Of a stretch of DNA of 64,000 nt, positions 25,853 through 35,776 are shown one piece after another. Position numbers and translations under genes: made by a program. The notes under the pieces are model-generated. The model was not told the DNA's origin. It ran no database searches and worked only from the letters and a program-made list of their open reading frames with translations. This stretch comes from Pyrinomonadaceae bacterium (lineage in GTDB: Bacteria; Acidobacteriota; Blastocatellia; Pyrinomonadales; Pyrinomonadaceae). The DNA lies in assembly GCA_014534425.1 (NCBI GenBank), contig JACVRN010000007.1, positions 1 through 64,000 of the forward strand. The letters run 5' to 3'. The stretch's first letter is position 1. Each line of letters opens with the position of its first letter.

Positions 25853-28800
25853 ATGCCAGCCGCGCAGCCCAAGCGAAAAGCCCTCTTTGTGCGATTAGAG
25901 AAGCCCAGCCACGGCGACCTGAAGATTATCACTCACCTGAAGGGGCTTCATTTCGATGTCACTTCCATAGACGACGAGAAAGCGTGGACGAGGCCCGATA
26001 ATAAAAAGATAGAACTCATCGTCATCTCTTCGACGGCGAAGGCAGATGTGCTGAAGGACAGATTCGCCGAAACTCCAGTGCCGGTCGTAGTCCTGGACGT
26101 TGAACTCTTCAGATTCATGGGCCTCTCCGAGATGACGGAAAACAGCACGTCGAAAATCACAGAGCTGGACATCACTGGGCCGGGCCATCCTCTGGCCGCA
26201 CGTCTCATAGGCAAGGTCAAGGTCTGTAATAAAGAAACGACCATCTATTATGGAAGCCCCGGAGAGAAGGCCCAGGTGATTGCCTGTCTGCCCGACGAGC
26301 CGCAACACTCGGCCATCTTCGCTTACGAGGTGGAGGAAGAGATGGCTGGCGGCTTTCGAGCGCCCGCGCGCCGCGTCGCCATGACCTTTAAGGACGACAT
26401 CATCGATGAAGGCACCCCTCAGATGTGGGAGTTGTTCGAGCAGGCAGTCCTCTGGGCGGTCGGAGACGCAGACCCCTACGGCCCGAAAAAATTCTATGAA
26501 ATCTTCAGAGAGGAGTGGGGAGAGATACTGGATCGCAGGTGCAGGCTGGCTATGTCGCGCGCCGAGAATACAGGTCAGCACGTCACTTGCGCCACTGTCG
26601 GAGATAGCCCGCCTGAGAATCTTGTAGGGCTTGCTCTGTCGGGCGGCGGGATACGCAGCGCGACTTTCGCGCTCGGACTTTTGCAGAGACTAAAAGCCAA
26701 AGGGATGCTCCCAATCTTCGACTATCTTTCGACCGTTTCGGGCGGAGGTTATCTGGGAGGTTGGTGGAGCGCCTGGCTTGCGCGCGAGCTTCAGAAGGAG
26801 GCTCTGCCTATAAGGTTGACTGCCTGCCCGAATTTTTGGAGCGTGTTGCGGGCAGACCCTCAATATCAAGCGCTGATTCTGACTTTATGGGCAAAGCTCA
26901 AGGAGGACAAGACAAAGAAGAAGGAGAAAGAGAAGCTCCCAATTTTTCCGCCGCCCGAAAAGATTATGCACGCGCGCGACGACGAGATGCATCAGAGCGT
27001 CGGATACGAAGAGAGGCCGCCGCTCGCCACCGGAGAAGAAGTCACGGAAGGCTCCCTGTTTGCCGGGCACGACCCCATTCATCACCTGCGTCTTTTCTCC
27101 AACTACCTCACGCCCAGAAAGGGGACGCTGAGCGCAGACACCTGGCGCGCCGTAGCCATCGTCACGCGCAACATCATCATGACGTGGCTCATACTCGTCC
27201 CCATGCTGTTTGCGGCAGTCGTAGCCGGCCAGCTTTACTTCATAGTGCAGCCGACGGGTAGTGATATGTTCGTACACTACCCTAAGTCTACGCCTACACC
27301 GGCTGAAGCTTCCACGCCCGCGCCGACGCCCGCTCCGGCCGGTGAATTGAGTTTCAAAGCGACCATCACAGAGGAATCCGAGGTCAAATTGCAGGCGACG
27401 GCTGCGCCCACGCCGGGGCCTACGCCCGCGAGCAGTATCGTTCATCACTACTCTGAGCCGAAGGTGTTGCAGCAGCGCGCCCTGTTTGCCTCCGTGCCCC
27501 TGCTGGCGCTCGCGGGCTGGATCATCATCATGATCTCTTACTGGATGACGAAGAACACGAGCGGCTCGCCGCACATGAATGATTTCGGCGCTCATTCGCT
27601 GGGCTTTCTGGGCGGCGTAGTCACTTGGACGCTGCTAGTGCTCTTCATCTATTGGGGCTGGCCCAATCAGAATTTAATGGAGAATTTGAATGACTTCTGG
27701 GTCAAGGTTATTAAAGCTTATTGGATGGGAATAAGTTTGTGGGTCGTGATTGGCATTATTCTCATAGTGCATGCTCGTCGGCGTCACGAGGCGGAAAGCA
27801 TAAAGGGCGGCGGTGCCCTGAAACAGTTCCGCGACCGCTTTGTCAGAGACTTTAAAGCTAACAGAAGGTGGCGCAGAGAGGTCATACGTAATCAGATTAT
27901 TCGCATACACGCTTCGCTCCTGGTGGTCTTCGTTGTCCTGGCCTTCGTGCTGTTGATAGCAGGCTTCGGCCACGAGATAGCGGAGTTTCTCTTTGAAGCC
28001 GGAAGCGGTTACGTGAAGAAGGCCGGGGGCGTGTTGGCCGTGCTGCTCTCCGGGTTGGGCGCTATATACATGGCTATCAAGGCTTCGCCGTCGGGCGGAG
28101 GCAGCGCGGGCGAAGGCCGCACCACGCTCACGACCCGGCTCATCTTCGCGCTCACGCCGCCGCTTGTCATAGTCGTGTTGACGATTGCGCTCGCATGGGC
28201 GTCGCACATGCTGCTCTATTACTTCGCCCAGTCTGGAAAGATTGAGCGGCTTCACCCGCTTGACCTCGCGGCCTTTACTGCCATCTTTCTGGCTCTGGTG
28301 TTCGCCATCGCAGAGATTAAGTGGTGGCCGCCTACGCGCTGGTGGCACAGCATAAGGTTCTGGGCCTTTCTGGTGGTCGGCCTGACGGTCGGTGCCCTGC
28401 TAATTACGGGCGGCATTCTCTGGCGACGGAATTTTGAATATAGGCTTCTGTGGTTCGTTTGGCCCGCCACGCTCGCGCTTCTGGCGATGACCGGCATAAT
28501 GATTTTGACGCGGCTGGCCTTCCTGGAAGTAAATAAAGATGCGAAGGGTGTCAGGGAGACGAAAGATAAAAGGGAGAGACGCTTTCGGTTCTTCCTTAAA
28601 GGCTGGTACAAAGAGAACAAGCCGCGCCCGCGCACGCTGCTGTTCATAGCGTTGGCCCTTATCCTGTTGACGCTGGCAGCCGGAATCCTGCTCGCGCTGA
28701 CTTATGATTCAGCATACCTCAAGCTGGTCGAACAGCAGATTCAGTCAAGATATTTACTTCTGACGATTGCATCCGGCGCTGTGCTGGCGCTGTGTCTGGG

Positions 28801-30118
28801 GACGGTTGTTCTGGAGCTATTCTTCGCGCTCGGCCAGAACCGTCTCTCGCTCTGGCTAATCTTCTCCGTCTTCGTGCTCACATCGGCCATACTGCTGTTG
28901 AGCACTTCAACTGCCGCCGCGACTTATGACTCCGAGATTCTGGCGCACGCGGCGATAGGATTGATGGCACTGGCGCTCGGTTGGGTCATAGCGCTCGGCT
29001 GGATGGCAGACCCGAACATGCTCTCGCTTCACTCTTTCTACAAAGAGCGGCTGGTGCGCGCTTACATGGGCGCGTCCAACGGCACGCGCAATATTCAGCA
29101 GGCAGAGATTACAGAGGCCGTGGAGAATGACGACGTGCCGCTCAAAATGCTGAATAACTGTCGGCGTGGCGCGCCGTATCATCTGATTAACACGACGCTC
29201 AATCTGGTAGGAGGCCGAGACCTCACCACAGCGCAGCGCTCGTCCGTGATGTTCGTTCTCTCGAAGCGCTTCTGCGGCTCCACGCGAACCTTTTATCGTC
29301 GCACGGCGGAGTACATGAGCGGGCAAATGATGCTCGGCACCGGAGTAGCCATCTCCGGCGCAGCCGCCAGCCCCAACATGGGAGCCTTGAAGACGACTTC
29401 GGCGCAGGCCATGCTCCTGACTCTTCTCAACGTGCGGCTCGGATACTGGGCACCGACGCCGAAAAAAGAGCAGTGGAAGTCTTCGCACGCGCGCCTCTGG
29501 CCCTTCTACATGCTCAGGGAATTCCTGTCGCAGACGAACGACCTGTCCAGCTACTGCTACCTGACGGACGGCGGCCACTTCGACAACCTGGGCCTCTACT
29601 CTTTAGTCGAGCGCGGCTGCCGCCTGATAGTCATCTCGGACGCGACCGCAGACCCTAAGCCCTGCTTCAGCGACCTGGGCGCGGTCATTCGGCGCTGCCG
29701 CATAGATTTCGGCGCGCAGATTAATCTGGTCGTAGACGACATGCGTAGAAATAAGGATACGAAAGAGGCAGAGACCTTCGTCGTCGGCACCATTGATTAC
29801 TCGGATGAGCACAGGAACGCTCTGGGCTGGGATACCGGCGACGACCCGCGCAAACACAGGGGCATCATCGTTCTCATCAAGCCCGCTATGAAAGCAGGCG
29901 TCAACGCAGACCTGCGCCAGTACTCGCTGGAGAACGACGACTTCCCCGACCAGACCACTGGCGACCAGTTCTTCGACGAAGCTCAATTCGAGAGCTACAG
30001 AAAGATGGGCGAATTCTGCGCCGACCAGGCGTTCGGAAACGTCAAGTTCAATGGCGATGAAACATTCGACCGCGTGCTGGAGACGATGGGCTGGAGCGAG
30101 AAGCTGGAAAAGGACTGA
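25853..30118 (+). CDS. Large membrane patatin-like phospholipase with N-terminal ThuA-like domain
   Basis: 1421 residues. Residues 1-210 resemble the ThuA/GATase-like fold often attached to surface proteins ('ELDITGPGHPLAARLIGKVKV', 'GEKAQVIACLP', 'APARRVAM'). The patatin domain is split: glycine-rich oxyanion site 'LSGGGIRSATFALGLLQRL' (Ser263 region), nucleophile Ser296 in 'TVSGGGYLGG', then about a dozen transmembrane helices (440-1060) with a Pro/Thr-rich loop, and finally the catalytic Asp1239 in 'TDGGHFDNLGLYSLVERGC'. So the dyad partners are separated by a long membrane insert. Predicted lipid acyl hydrolase acting at the membrane. Start at 25853, nine bases after AGAGGAAG; an ATG at 25835 adds six residues. 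Monocistronic. Confidence 0.85.
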   Translation: MPAAQPKRKALFVRLEKPSHGDLKIITHLKGLHFDVTSIDDEKAWTRPDNKKIELIVISSTAKADVLKDRFAETPVPVVVLDVELFRFMGLSEMTENSTSKITELDITGPGHPLAARLIGKVKVCNKETTIYYGSPGEKAQVIACLPDEPQHSAIFAYEVEEEMAGGFRAPARRVAMTFKDDIIDEGTPQMWELFEQAVLWAVGDADPYGPKKFYEIFREEWGEILDRRCRLAMSRAENTGQHVTCATVGDSPPENLVGLALSGGGIRSATFALGLLQRLKAKGMLPIFDYLSTVSGGGYLGGWWSAWLARELQKEALPIRLTACPNFWSVLRADPQYQALILTLWAKLKEDKTKKKEKEKLPIFPPPEKIMHARDDEMHQSVGYEERPPLATGEEVTEGSLFAGHDPIHHLRLFSNYLTPRKGTLSADTWRAVAIVTRNIIMTWLILVPMLFAAVVAGQLYFIVQPTGSDMFVHYPKSTPTPAEASTPAPTPAPAGELSFKATITEESEVKLQATAAPTPGPTPASSIVHHYSEPKVLQQRALFASVPLLALAGWIIIMISYWMTKNTSGSPHMNDFGAHSLGFLGGVVTWTLLVLFIYWGWPNQNLMENLNDFWVKVIKAYWMGISLWVVIGIILIVHARRRHEAESIKGGGALKQFRDRFVRDFKANRRWRREVIRNQIIRIHASLLVVFVVLAFVLLIAGFGHEIAEFLFEAGSGYVKKAGGVLAVLLSGLGAIYMAIKASPSGGGSAGEGRTTLTTRLIFALTPPLVIVVLTIALAWASHMLLYYFAQSGKIERLHPLDLAAFTAIFLALVFAIAEIKWWPPTRWWHSIRFWAFLVVGLTVGALLITGGILWRRNFEYRLLWFVWPATLALLAMTGIMILTRLAFLEVNKDAKGVRETKDKRERRFRFFLKGWYKENKPRPRTLLFIALALILLTLAAGILLALTYDSAYLKLVEQQIQSRYLLLTIASGAVLALCLGTVVLELFFALGQNRLSLWLIFSVFVLTSAILLLSTSTAAATYDSEILAHAAIGLMALALGWVIALGWMADPNMLSLHSFYKERLVRAYMGASNGTRNIQQAEITEAVENDDVPLKMLNNCRRGAPYHLINTTLNLVGGRDLTTAQRSSVMFVLSKRFCGSTRTFYRRTAEYMSGQMMLGTGVAISGAAASPNMGALKTTSAQAMLLTLLNVRLGYWAPTPKKEQWKSSHARLWPFYMLREFLSQTNDLSSYCYLTDGGHFDNLGLYSLVERGCRLIVISDATADPKPCFSDLGAVIRRCRIDFGAQINLVVDDMRRNKDTKEAETFVVGTIDYSDEHRNALGWDTGDDPRKHRGIIVLIKPAMKAGVNADLRQYSLENDDFPDQTTGDQFFDEAQFESYRKMGEFCADQAFGNVKFNGDETFDRVLETMGWSEKLEKD

Positions 30119-30124
30119 CCGGGT

Positions 30125-30152
30125 TTGCTAAAAGGGCGCTTGAGAATATAAT
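30125..30152 (+). promoter_or_regulatory. Putative sigma-70 promoter of the hybrid kinase gene
   Basis: -35 TTGCTA (30125-30130), 16-bp spacer, perfect -10 TATAAT (30147-30152), about 100 bp upstream of the kinase start codon at 30255. Confidence 0.4.
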
Positions 30153-30254
30153 CAGCCGGACTCGTGCGGTAATTCTAAGGCTCGTCACTCTTCAATCCCC
30201 TAAAGAGCTTTCGATTCCGGGCGGTATAGAGCGCTCTGGGGTTTTAACCAGAAG

Positions 30255-33200
30255 ATGCGTGAGGTAAAACGTTCCCCCTTTCTACGCTACGCCATAGCCA
30301 TTCTGCTGGTGGCAGTGGCGACCCTCATCACCTGGAGTCTTCAGGCGGAGCACGCGCGCACTCCCTTCGCCTTCTATTTCATAGTGGTCGTGGCCGCGAC
30401 CATCTACGGCGGGCGCGGCCCAGGGCTTCTGGCCATCGCGCTCTCGGCCATTTTAAGCAGCTACTTTATTCTCCCGCCGCGCTTCAGCTTCCTTATAGGC
30501 TACGAGGGAATTGTACAGCTAGGAGTCTTCCTCTTCGTCGCGCTCGTCATCAGTTCTCTGGCCGAGCGTGCGAGCGGCGCTGAGCGTAAGACGCGCATGA
30601 GCGAAGCCAGCCTTCGCATAACTCTTCAGAGCATAGGCGACGCCGTGATAGCCACGGACGCCAAGGGTCGCATCACCTTCATGAATCAGGTGGCGCAGGA
30701 GTTGACGGGCTGGCGGCTGGAGGAAGTGAGCGGCAGAGATTTAGCGGAAGTCTTCCACATCATCAACGAGCAATCGCGCCGTAGGGTTGAAAGCCCCGCC
30801 GAGAAAGTGCTGCGCGAAGGCGTGGTCGTCGGCCTTGCCAATCACACCATGCTCGTCACGCGCGACGGGCTTGAGATTCCCATAGACGATAGCGGCGCTC
30901 CCATCAAGGACGAAGATGGAAACGTCACAGGCGTCGTGCTTGTCTTTCACGACATCACGCAGCGTCGTCTGGGCGAAGAGGCCACGCTCAGGCTGGCCGC
31001 CATAGTGGAGTCTACCGAAGACGCAATCTTCGGCAAGACGCTGGACGGCATCATCGCCAGTTGGAACAAGGGCGCGGAAAGGCTCTACGGTTACGCGGCG
31101 GAAGAGATGATAGGTAAAAGCATCTCCATTCTGTTGCCGCCGGACAGACCCGAAGAGCTAAAGCTCATTCTGGAAACAGTCAGACGCGGCGAGCACATAA
31201 AACAGTTCGAGACCGTTCGCGTACGCAAAGACGGCAGGCGCATCAATGTTTCGCTGACCATCTCTCCTATAAAGAATGAGGGCAGAATCGTAGGGGTTTC
31301 CACCATCGCTCGCAACATCACAGAGCAGAAGCAGGCGGAAGAGATGTTCCGCCTCGCTGTGGAGTCTGCGCCGAACGCCATGGTGATGGTTGATGAAAGC
31401 GGCTCAATCGTGCTCATCAACTCGCAGGCCGAGAAGCTCTTCGGCTACAGCCGCGAAGAATTAATCGGGCAGTCTGCAGAGATACTTGTGCCGGAGCGTT
31501 TCCGCAAGTCTCAGCCCGAATACAAGCAAGTGTTCGCGGCCCAACCGCAGGCCAGGGTGATGGGCGCGGGGATTAGTCTTTACGGGCTGCGAAAAGACGG
31601 CACGGAGGTTCCTGTAGAGATAGGACTCAACTCCATTGAGACGGAGAAGGGACGACTGGTCTTAAGCTCAATCGTAGACATCACGGAGCGCAAGCGAGCC
31701 GAAGCCGCCCTGCGCGAATCCGAAGAACGCTTTGCCAAAGCTTTTGAATCAAGCCCGCTCGCTCTGACCATCACGTCGCTCAAGACGGGGCGGCTGCTTG
31801 AAGTCAACGACACCTTCACGCAGCTTTCCGGCTACACGCGCGACGAGGCAGTGGGCCACACCACTCTTGAACTGGGCCTGTGGTCTAAGCCTTCTGACCG
31901 CGAATCCGAGCTTGGGATGATTGCCGAGCGCGGGCGCGTGCACAATATAGAATATCGCTTCCGCATGAGAGATGGCCGCGAGCTTGTGGGACTACTCTCA
32001 GCCGAGCGCATTGAAATCGGCGGCGAGCCTTGCGCGCTGACCGTCATACAGGATGTGACGGAGCGCAAGCAGGCAGAGGTGGAGCGCGAGCGGCTCCTGC
32101 AACGCGAGCGTCGTGCGCGCGAAGAGGCCGAAGAGGCCAACCGTCTCAAGGACGAATTCCTCGCCACGCTCTCGCACGAACTGAGAACGCCTTTGACGGC
32201 GATGCTCGGCTGGACGCGCATGCTGCGAACAAAGCAGTTGGACGAGAACACATCCATTCACGCGCTTGAGACCATAGAGCGCAACGTGCGCGCCCAGACG
32301 CAGCTTATAGAAGACCTGCTGGATGTCTCGCGCATCATCACCGGCAAGCTTCGCCTGGAGACGCGGCCCGTTGAGCTTGTGCCCGTCATAGAAGCCGCGA
32401 TTGATTCCATTCAACCGGCAGCCGAAGCCAAAGAGATTGTCCTGGAGAGAGCGCTTGACCCTACGGCCAGCCCCGTGCTCGGCGATACCGCTCGCTTGCA
32501 GCAGGTGGTCTGGAACCTGCTTTCAAACGCCGTCAAGTTCACGCCCAAGGGCGGGCGCGTACGCGTCTCTCTGGAGCGCAGCGACTCTTACGCAGCCATC
32601 AGTGTGACGGACACGGGTGTAGGCATCAGCCAGGAATTTTTACCCTACGTCTTCGACCGCTTTCGTCAGGCCGATAGCTCAAGCACAAGGGCGCACGGCG
32701 GCCTCGGGCTGGGGCTTGCGATTGTGCGGCATCTTGTTGAACTGCACGGCGGGATTGTGAGCGCAACCAGCGACGGCACGCAGCGCGGCGCGCGCTTTAC
32801 CGTCAATCTTCCCCTGATGGCCGTTAACGTGAGAAGACCGATGCTGGCGGAGACGGACGGCGACGGCGATGAAAGTGAAGGGGCGCTTCTCGAATGCCCT
32901 TCGCTCTTGCAGGGCGTTCGCATACTGGTCGTGGATGATGAAGCCGATGCCAGGCAGCTTCTCTCTACAATCCTGGGTCAGTGTGAGGCGGTGGTCGAAG
33001 TGGCCGCCAACGCGAAGCAGGCTATCGAAGCCCTGAAGCGTAAGCCGCCCGACCTGCTCATCAGCGACATAGGAATGCCGGACGAAGACGGCTACGGTCT
33101 CTTACAAAAACTGCGCTCGGATGAAGACCCCAGGTTGAAAGAACTGCCTGCGCTTGCTCTCACTGGATACGCGAGCGAAGAAGACCGCACCCGCACGCTC

Positions 33201-33293
33201 AACGCGGGCTTTCAGATTCACCTGGCTAAGCCCGTCGACCCTCAATCCCTGATAGCTGCCTGCGAGCAGTTGGTCAAAAAAGATAAGTCCTGA
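30255..33293 (+). CDS. Multi-PAS hybrid sensor histidine kinase
   Basis: 1012 residues. N-terminal four-helix DUF4118 domain (about 10-100), as in KdpD-like sensors, then four PAS domains (roughly 115-240, 245-365, 365-490, 490-615) with typical 'SIGDAVIATDAKGRITFMN' starts. HisKA with phospho-acceptor His641 ('LATLSHELRTPLTAMLGW'), HATPase with 'NLLSNAVKFTPKGG' and 'GGLGLGLAIVRHLVELHGG', and a C-terminal receiver with Asp938 ('DLLISDIGMPDEDGYGLL'). No DNA-binding output domain; it would pass phosphate to another protein or act through the receiver. PAS number suggests sensing of redox, light or small molecules. It converges with the TPR regulator gene downstream, leaving 19 bp. Confidence 0.93.
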   Translation: MREVKRSPFLRYAIAILLVAVATLITWSLQAEHARTPFAFYFIVVVAATIYGGRGPGLLAIALSAILSSYFILPPRFSFLIGYEGIVQLGVFLFVALVISSLAERASGAERKTRMSEASLRITLQSIGDAVIATDAKGRITFMNQVAQELTGWRLEEVSGRDLAEVFHIINEQSRRRVESPAEKVLREGVVVGLANHTMLVTRDGLEIPIDDSGAPIKDEDGNVTGVVLVFHDITQRRLGEEATLRLAAIVESTEDAIFGKTLDGIIASWNKGAERLYGYAAEEMIGKSISILLPPDRPEELKLILETVRRGEHIKQFETVRVRKDGRRINVSLTISPIKNEGRIVGVSTIARNITEQKQAEEMFRLAVESAPNAMVMVDESGSIVLINSQAEKLFGYSREELIGQSAEILVPERFRKSQPEYKQVFAAQPQARVMGAGISLYGLRKDGTEVPVEIGLNSIETEKGRLVLSSIVDITERKRAEAALRESEERFAKAFESSPLALTITSLKTGRLLEVNDTFTQLSGYTRDEAVGHTTLELGLWSKPSDRESELGMIAERGRVHNIEYRFRMRDGRELVGLLSAERIEIGGEPCALTVIQDVTERKQAEVERERLLQRERRAREEAEEANRLKDEFLATLSHELRTPLTAMLGWTRMLRTKQLDENTSIHALETIERNVRAQTQLIEDLLDVSRIITGKLRLETRPVELVPVIEAAIDSIQPAAEAKEIVLERALDPTASPVLGDTARLQQVVWNLLSNAVKFTPKGGRVRVSLERSDSYAAISVTDTGVGISQEFLPYVFDRFRQADSSSTRAHGGLGLGLAIVRHLVELHGGIVSATSDGTQRGARFTVNLPLMAVNVRRPMLAETDGDGDESEGALLECPSLLQGVRILVVDDEADARQLLSTILGQCEAVVEVAANAKQAIEALKRKPPDLLISDIGMPDEDGYGLLQKLRSDEDPRLKELPALALTGYASEEDRTRTLNAGFQIHLAKPVDPQSLIAACEQLVKKDKS

Positions 33294-33312
33294 AACTCGC
33301 CACCTTTGAGCT

Positions 33313-35622
33313 TCAGGGTCTTTTGGCCCGTTCCGCGCCTTCGATTTTATTGCGCCGGATGATGCTGCGCCTGCGCGGTGTGGCGGGGACTCTGGCCTCC
33401 AGCAAATTCCTGTGCTTGGTCTCAATCAGCGAAGATAGGGATTCGTGATGCTTGAACCCAAGCAGTCGCGCAGCCTTTGAGACGTGTCCCTTCGCTTCCT
33501 TGAGCGCCAGTTCTATAAAGCGCGACTCCAACTGCCGCACCTCTTCTTTGAGCGAGAAGCCTTCCCAGGGATTCGCAAAGCTTGCGCGCTTAGAGCGCCG
33601 CAGCCCCGCCGTCTCAACCGCCTCCGGCGTGATGACTGCGCCGTCGCTTGCCGCCAGCAGCGTGCGCTCAATCAACATCTGCAACTCTCTTGCGTTTCCT
33701 TCCATGGGAAGCCTACGCATAGCCTGTATGGCTTCGGGCGTAAAGACGATTCTCTTCGAGTCCTGCTTGAGCGCTTCAGTGATGAAATGTTTTGCTAGCG
33801 CCTCTATGTCTTCTGGGCGCTCGCGCAAAGGCGGAATCTCTACGTGAAATGCCTGTAGCCTGTAAAAAAGGTCTTCGCGGAAGCTGCCCTTCTCAACTCT
33901 CTTCTTAAGGTCGTGGTTGGTGGAAGCTATGATACGCACGTCCACGTATTCGGGCACAGGCTCGCCCAGCGTGTGTATCTCGCCGTGCTCTATCACGCGC
34001 AGCAGCTTGGCCTGCGCGCTCGGGCTTAGCTCTGCAATCTCATCCAGGAGCAGAGTCCCGCCCGCAGCCTGGCGCACCAGGCCCGGATTATCCGAAGCCC
34101 TTTCGCTAAAGCCTTCCCAACGATTGCCGAACAACTCAGTTTCGCACGCGCTGTCCGTGAGCGCGCCGCAATTGACTGCCACAAACTCGCCAGCACGCCC
34201 GCTCCATTCGTGAACAAGACGCGCCAGCAACTCCTTGCCAGTGCCAGGCTCGCCCGAAATCAGAAGAGGATGCAGGGTCGTAGCAATCCTGTGCGCGCGT
34301 TTCAGAAGCTCCGCCATCTCGTCCGAAGCGTAAACGAAATTCGGCCAGCGCCGTTTATCCGCTTGAGGCGTGCTCGCGGGCTTTGAAGCCTGTAGCGCCT
34401 TACGAGCCGCCAGCCTCAGGCGCGAAAGAATCCCCGGATGCTGTGATTGCGAGAGCAACTGATCCGCGCGCTCATAAATTCCTAACTTCTCTTCACGCTC
34501 TAGCTGCTCGCTCAACTCTTCCAGCAAGGTCAGCGCGGCCACGCCTGCGCCCGCGATGTCGCCTGCCTGATAAGCCACCTCGCCCGCGCGCTCAAGCATA
34601 CGGCGCGCTTCGTCCGGCTTGCCAAGCCGCGCCAGCGCAACGCCCCACGTCGTCAAAGCCTCGGCCAGATGCGCCTGCTCGCCGCCCTCTTCCAGCACTC
34701 TTACCGTCACGCGCACGACCTTTTCGGCTTCCGCGTTCTTGCCCTCTTCCAGAAACGCACGCGCACGCGTCTCGTCCACCTGCGCCACGCTGCCTTTGTC
34801 TTTGAGACTGGCGAAGAGCCTGCGTGCGCGGTCTAGATGCTCGTGCGCCTCCGACAATCTACCGTTGGTCAGAAACAGGAAGCCCAGATTATTTTCCACG
34901 CGGGCCTTGTAACGCACGTTACCGGCCTCGCCGTAATGAAAGCTGGCGGCGGCGTATTCGACCAGAGAGCGGTCAATGTAATCGCTGCGCCCCTGCGTTG
35001 TCCCTAATTCATTTAAGACGGAGGCAAGCTGCGTGTGAAAACTACCCCTGAAGGAGTGTTTATCTACTGACTCAATCAGGGGCGAAGAGTCAACCAGGAT
35101 GCGAAGCGCGTCTATGTGCCGGTTAGCCCCTCTCTCGACCATGGCGAGGTTGATTAAAGCCCTGCCTTTTTGTAACCCGCAGGCATCGTCCAGCCTGGTA
35201 ATCACGTTATTAAGGACGATGCGGGCCTCGTCAAACGCGCCCTCGCGCCAGTAACAGATAGCCAGGGTGATTTGAGCCTCGCACTCTTTTTCCACGTCCT
35301 GAAGCTCTTGATAGAGGCCTATGCTCTGGCTGATGAGATCTTTGGCTATCTCCTGCGAGCCTTCTATCTGTCTGGAACTGCCAATCCATCCCGATAAAGA
35401 CCCTGCTCGAAGGAGAAGCTCGGCGGCTGTAAGCTTGTTTAATCCTTCTATTTCAGGCCGTTCGCCCACGCGCTGCCACAGGCTCTCAAGGACGCTCCGA
35501 GCGGCCTCGTAATTACCCGCCTCTTCCATTTCTTTAGCCAAATGACAGCGAATCTGCACGCGTTCGTCGTGGGTAAGGTCGGGATTGGCTAGCTGTTGAA
35601 GCAGAGAAGAAGCTAAGTTCAT
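33313..35622 (-). CDS. TPR-AAA+ regulator of the sigma-54 activator type with degenerate GAFTGA loop
   Basis: 769 residues. Residues about 1-400 are tetratricopeptide-like helical repeats, the kind used to bind peptides or proteins. Then an AAA+ domain: Walker A 'GEPGTGKE' (457-464), 'VAVNCGALTDS', 'ELFGN', Walker B 'GGTLLLDEIAELS', 'IIASTNHDLKKRV', 'FREDLFYRLQAFHVEIPPLRERPEDI'. Where sigma-54 activators have GAFTGA after ELFGHERG, this protein reads W-E-G-F-S-E-R, so contact with sigma-54 is doubtful. C-terminal Fis-type helix-turn-helix with 'HVSKAARLLGFKHHESL'. Probable DNA-binding regulator. It is divergent from a small exported peptide gene, with a double TTGCAA site 25-41 bases upstream of its start. 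Confidence 0.85.
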   Translation of the reverse strand: MNLASSLLQQLANPDLTHDERVQIRCHLAKEMEEAGNYEAARSVLESLWQRVGERPEIEGLNKLTAAELLLRAGSLSGWIGSSRQIEGSQEIAKDLISQSIGLYQELQDVEKECEAQITLAICYWREGAFDEARIVLNNVITRLDDACGLQKGRALINLAMVERGANRHIDALRILVDSSPLIESVDKHSFRGSFHTQLASVLNELGTTQGRSDYIDRSLVEYAAASFHYGEAGNVRYKARVENNLGFLFLTNGRLSEAHEHLDRARRLFASLKDKGSVAQVDETRARAFLEEGKNAEAEKVVRVTVRVLEEGGEQAHLAEALTTWGVALARLGKPDEARRMLERAGEVAYQAGDIAGAGVAALTLLEELSEQLEREEKLGIYERADQLLSQSQHPGILSRLRLAARKALQASKPASTPQADKRRWPNFVYASDEMAELLKRAHRIATTLHPLLISGEPGTGKELLARLVHEWSGRAGEFVAVNCGALTDSACETELFGNRWEGFSERASDNPGLVRQAAGGTLLLDEIAELSPSAQAKLLRVIEHGEIHTLGEPVPEYVDVRIIASTNHDLKKRVEKGSFREDLFYRLQAFHVEIPPLRERPEDIEALAKHFITEALKQDSKRIVFTPEAIQAMRRLPMEGNARELQMLIERTLLAASDGAVITPEAVETAGLRRSKRASFANPWEGFSLKEEVRQLESRFIELALKEAKGHVSKAARLLGFKHHESLSSLIETKHRNLLEARVPATPRRRSIIRRNKIEGAERAKRP

Positions 35623-35644
35623 CTATAATTTGCCTTTCCGTTAG

Positions 35645-35663
35645 CTTGCAACATTCTTGCAAG
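35645..35663. promoter_or_regulatory. Double TTGCAA site in the divergent promoter region
   Basis: CTTGCAA (35645-35651) and CTTGCAAG (35656-35663) repeat with 11-bp spacing, one helical turn; each TTGCAA core is itself palindromic. The site lies 25-41 bp upstream of the regulator start, well placed for autoregulation. Which protein binds it is inferred, not shown. Confidence 0.4.
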
Positions 35664-35776
35664 GCTATAAATTTACCATAAGACGGTGCTATGATGCGCC
35701 GGCTTGTTTTTTGTTCTTGTTAGGTTCACCGCCAACTTAAACCTTTTACTACTAAAAATTGCTCAGGAGACTAACA

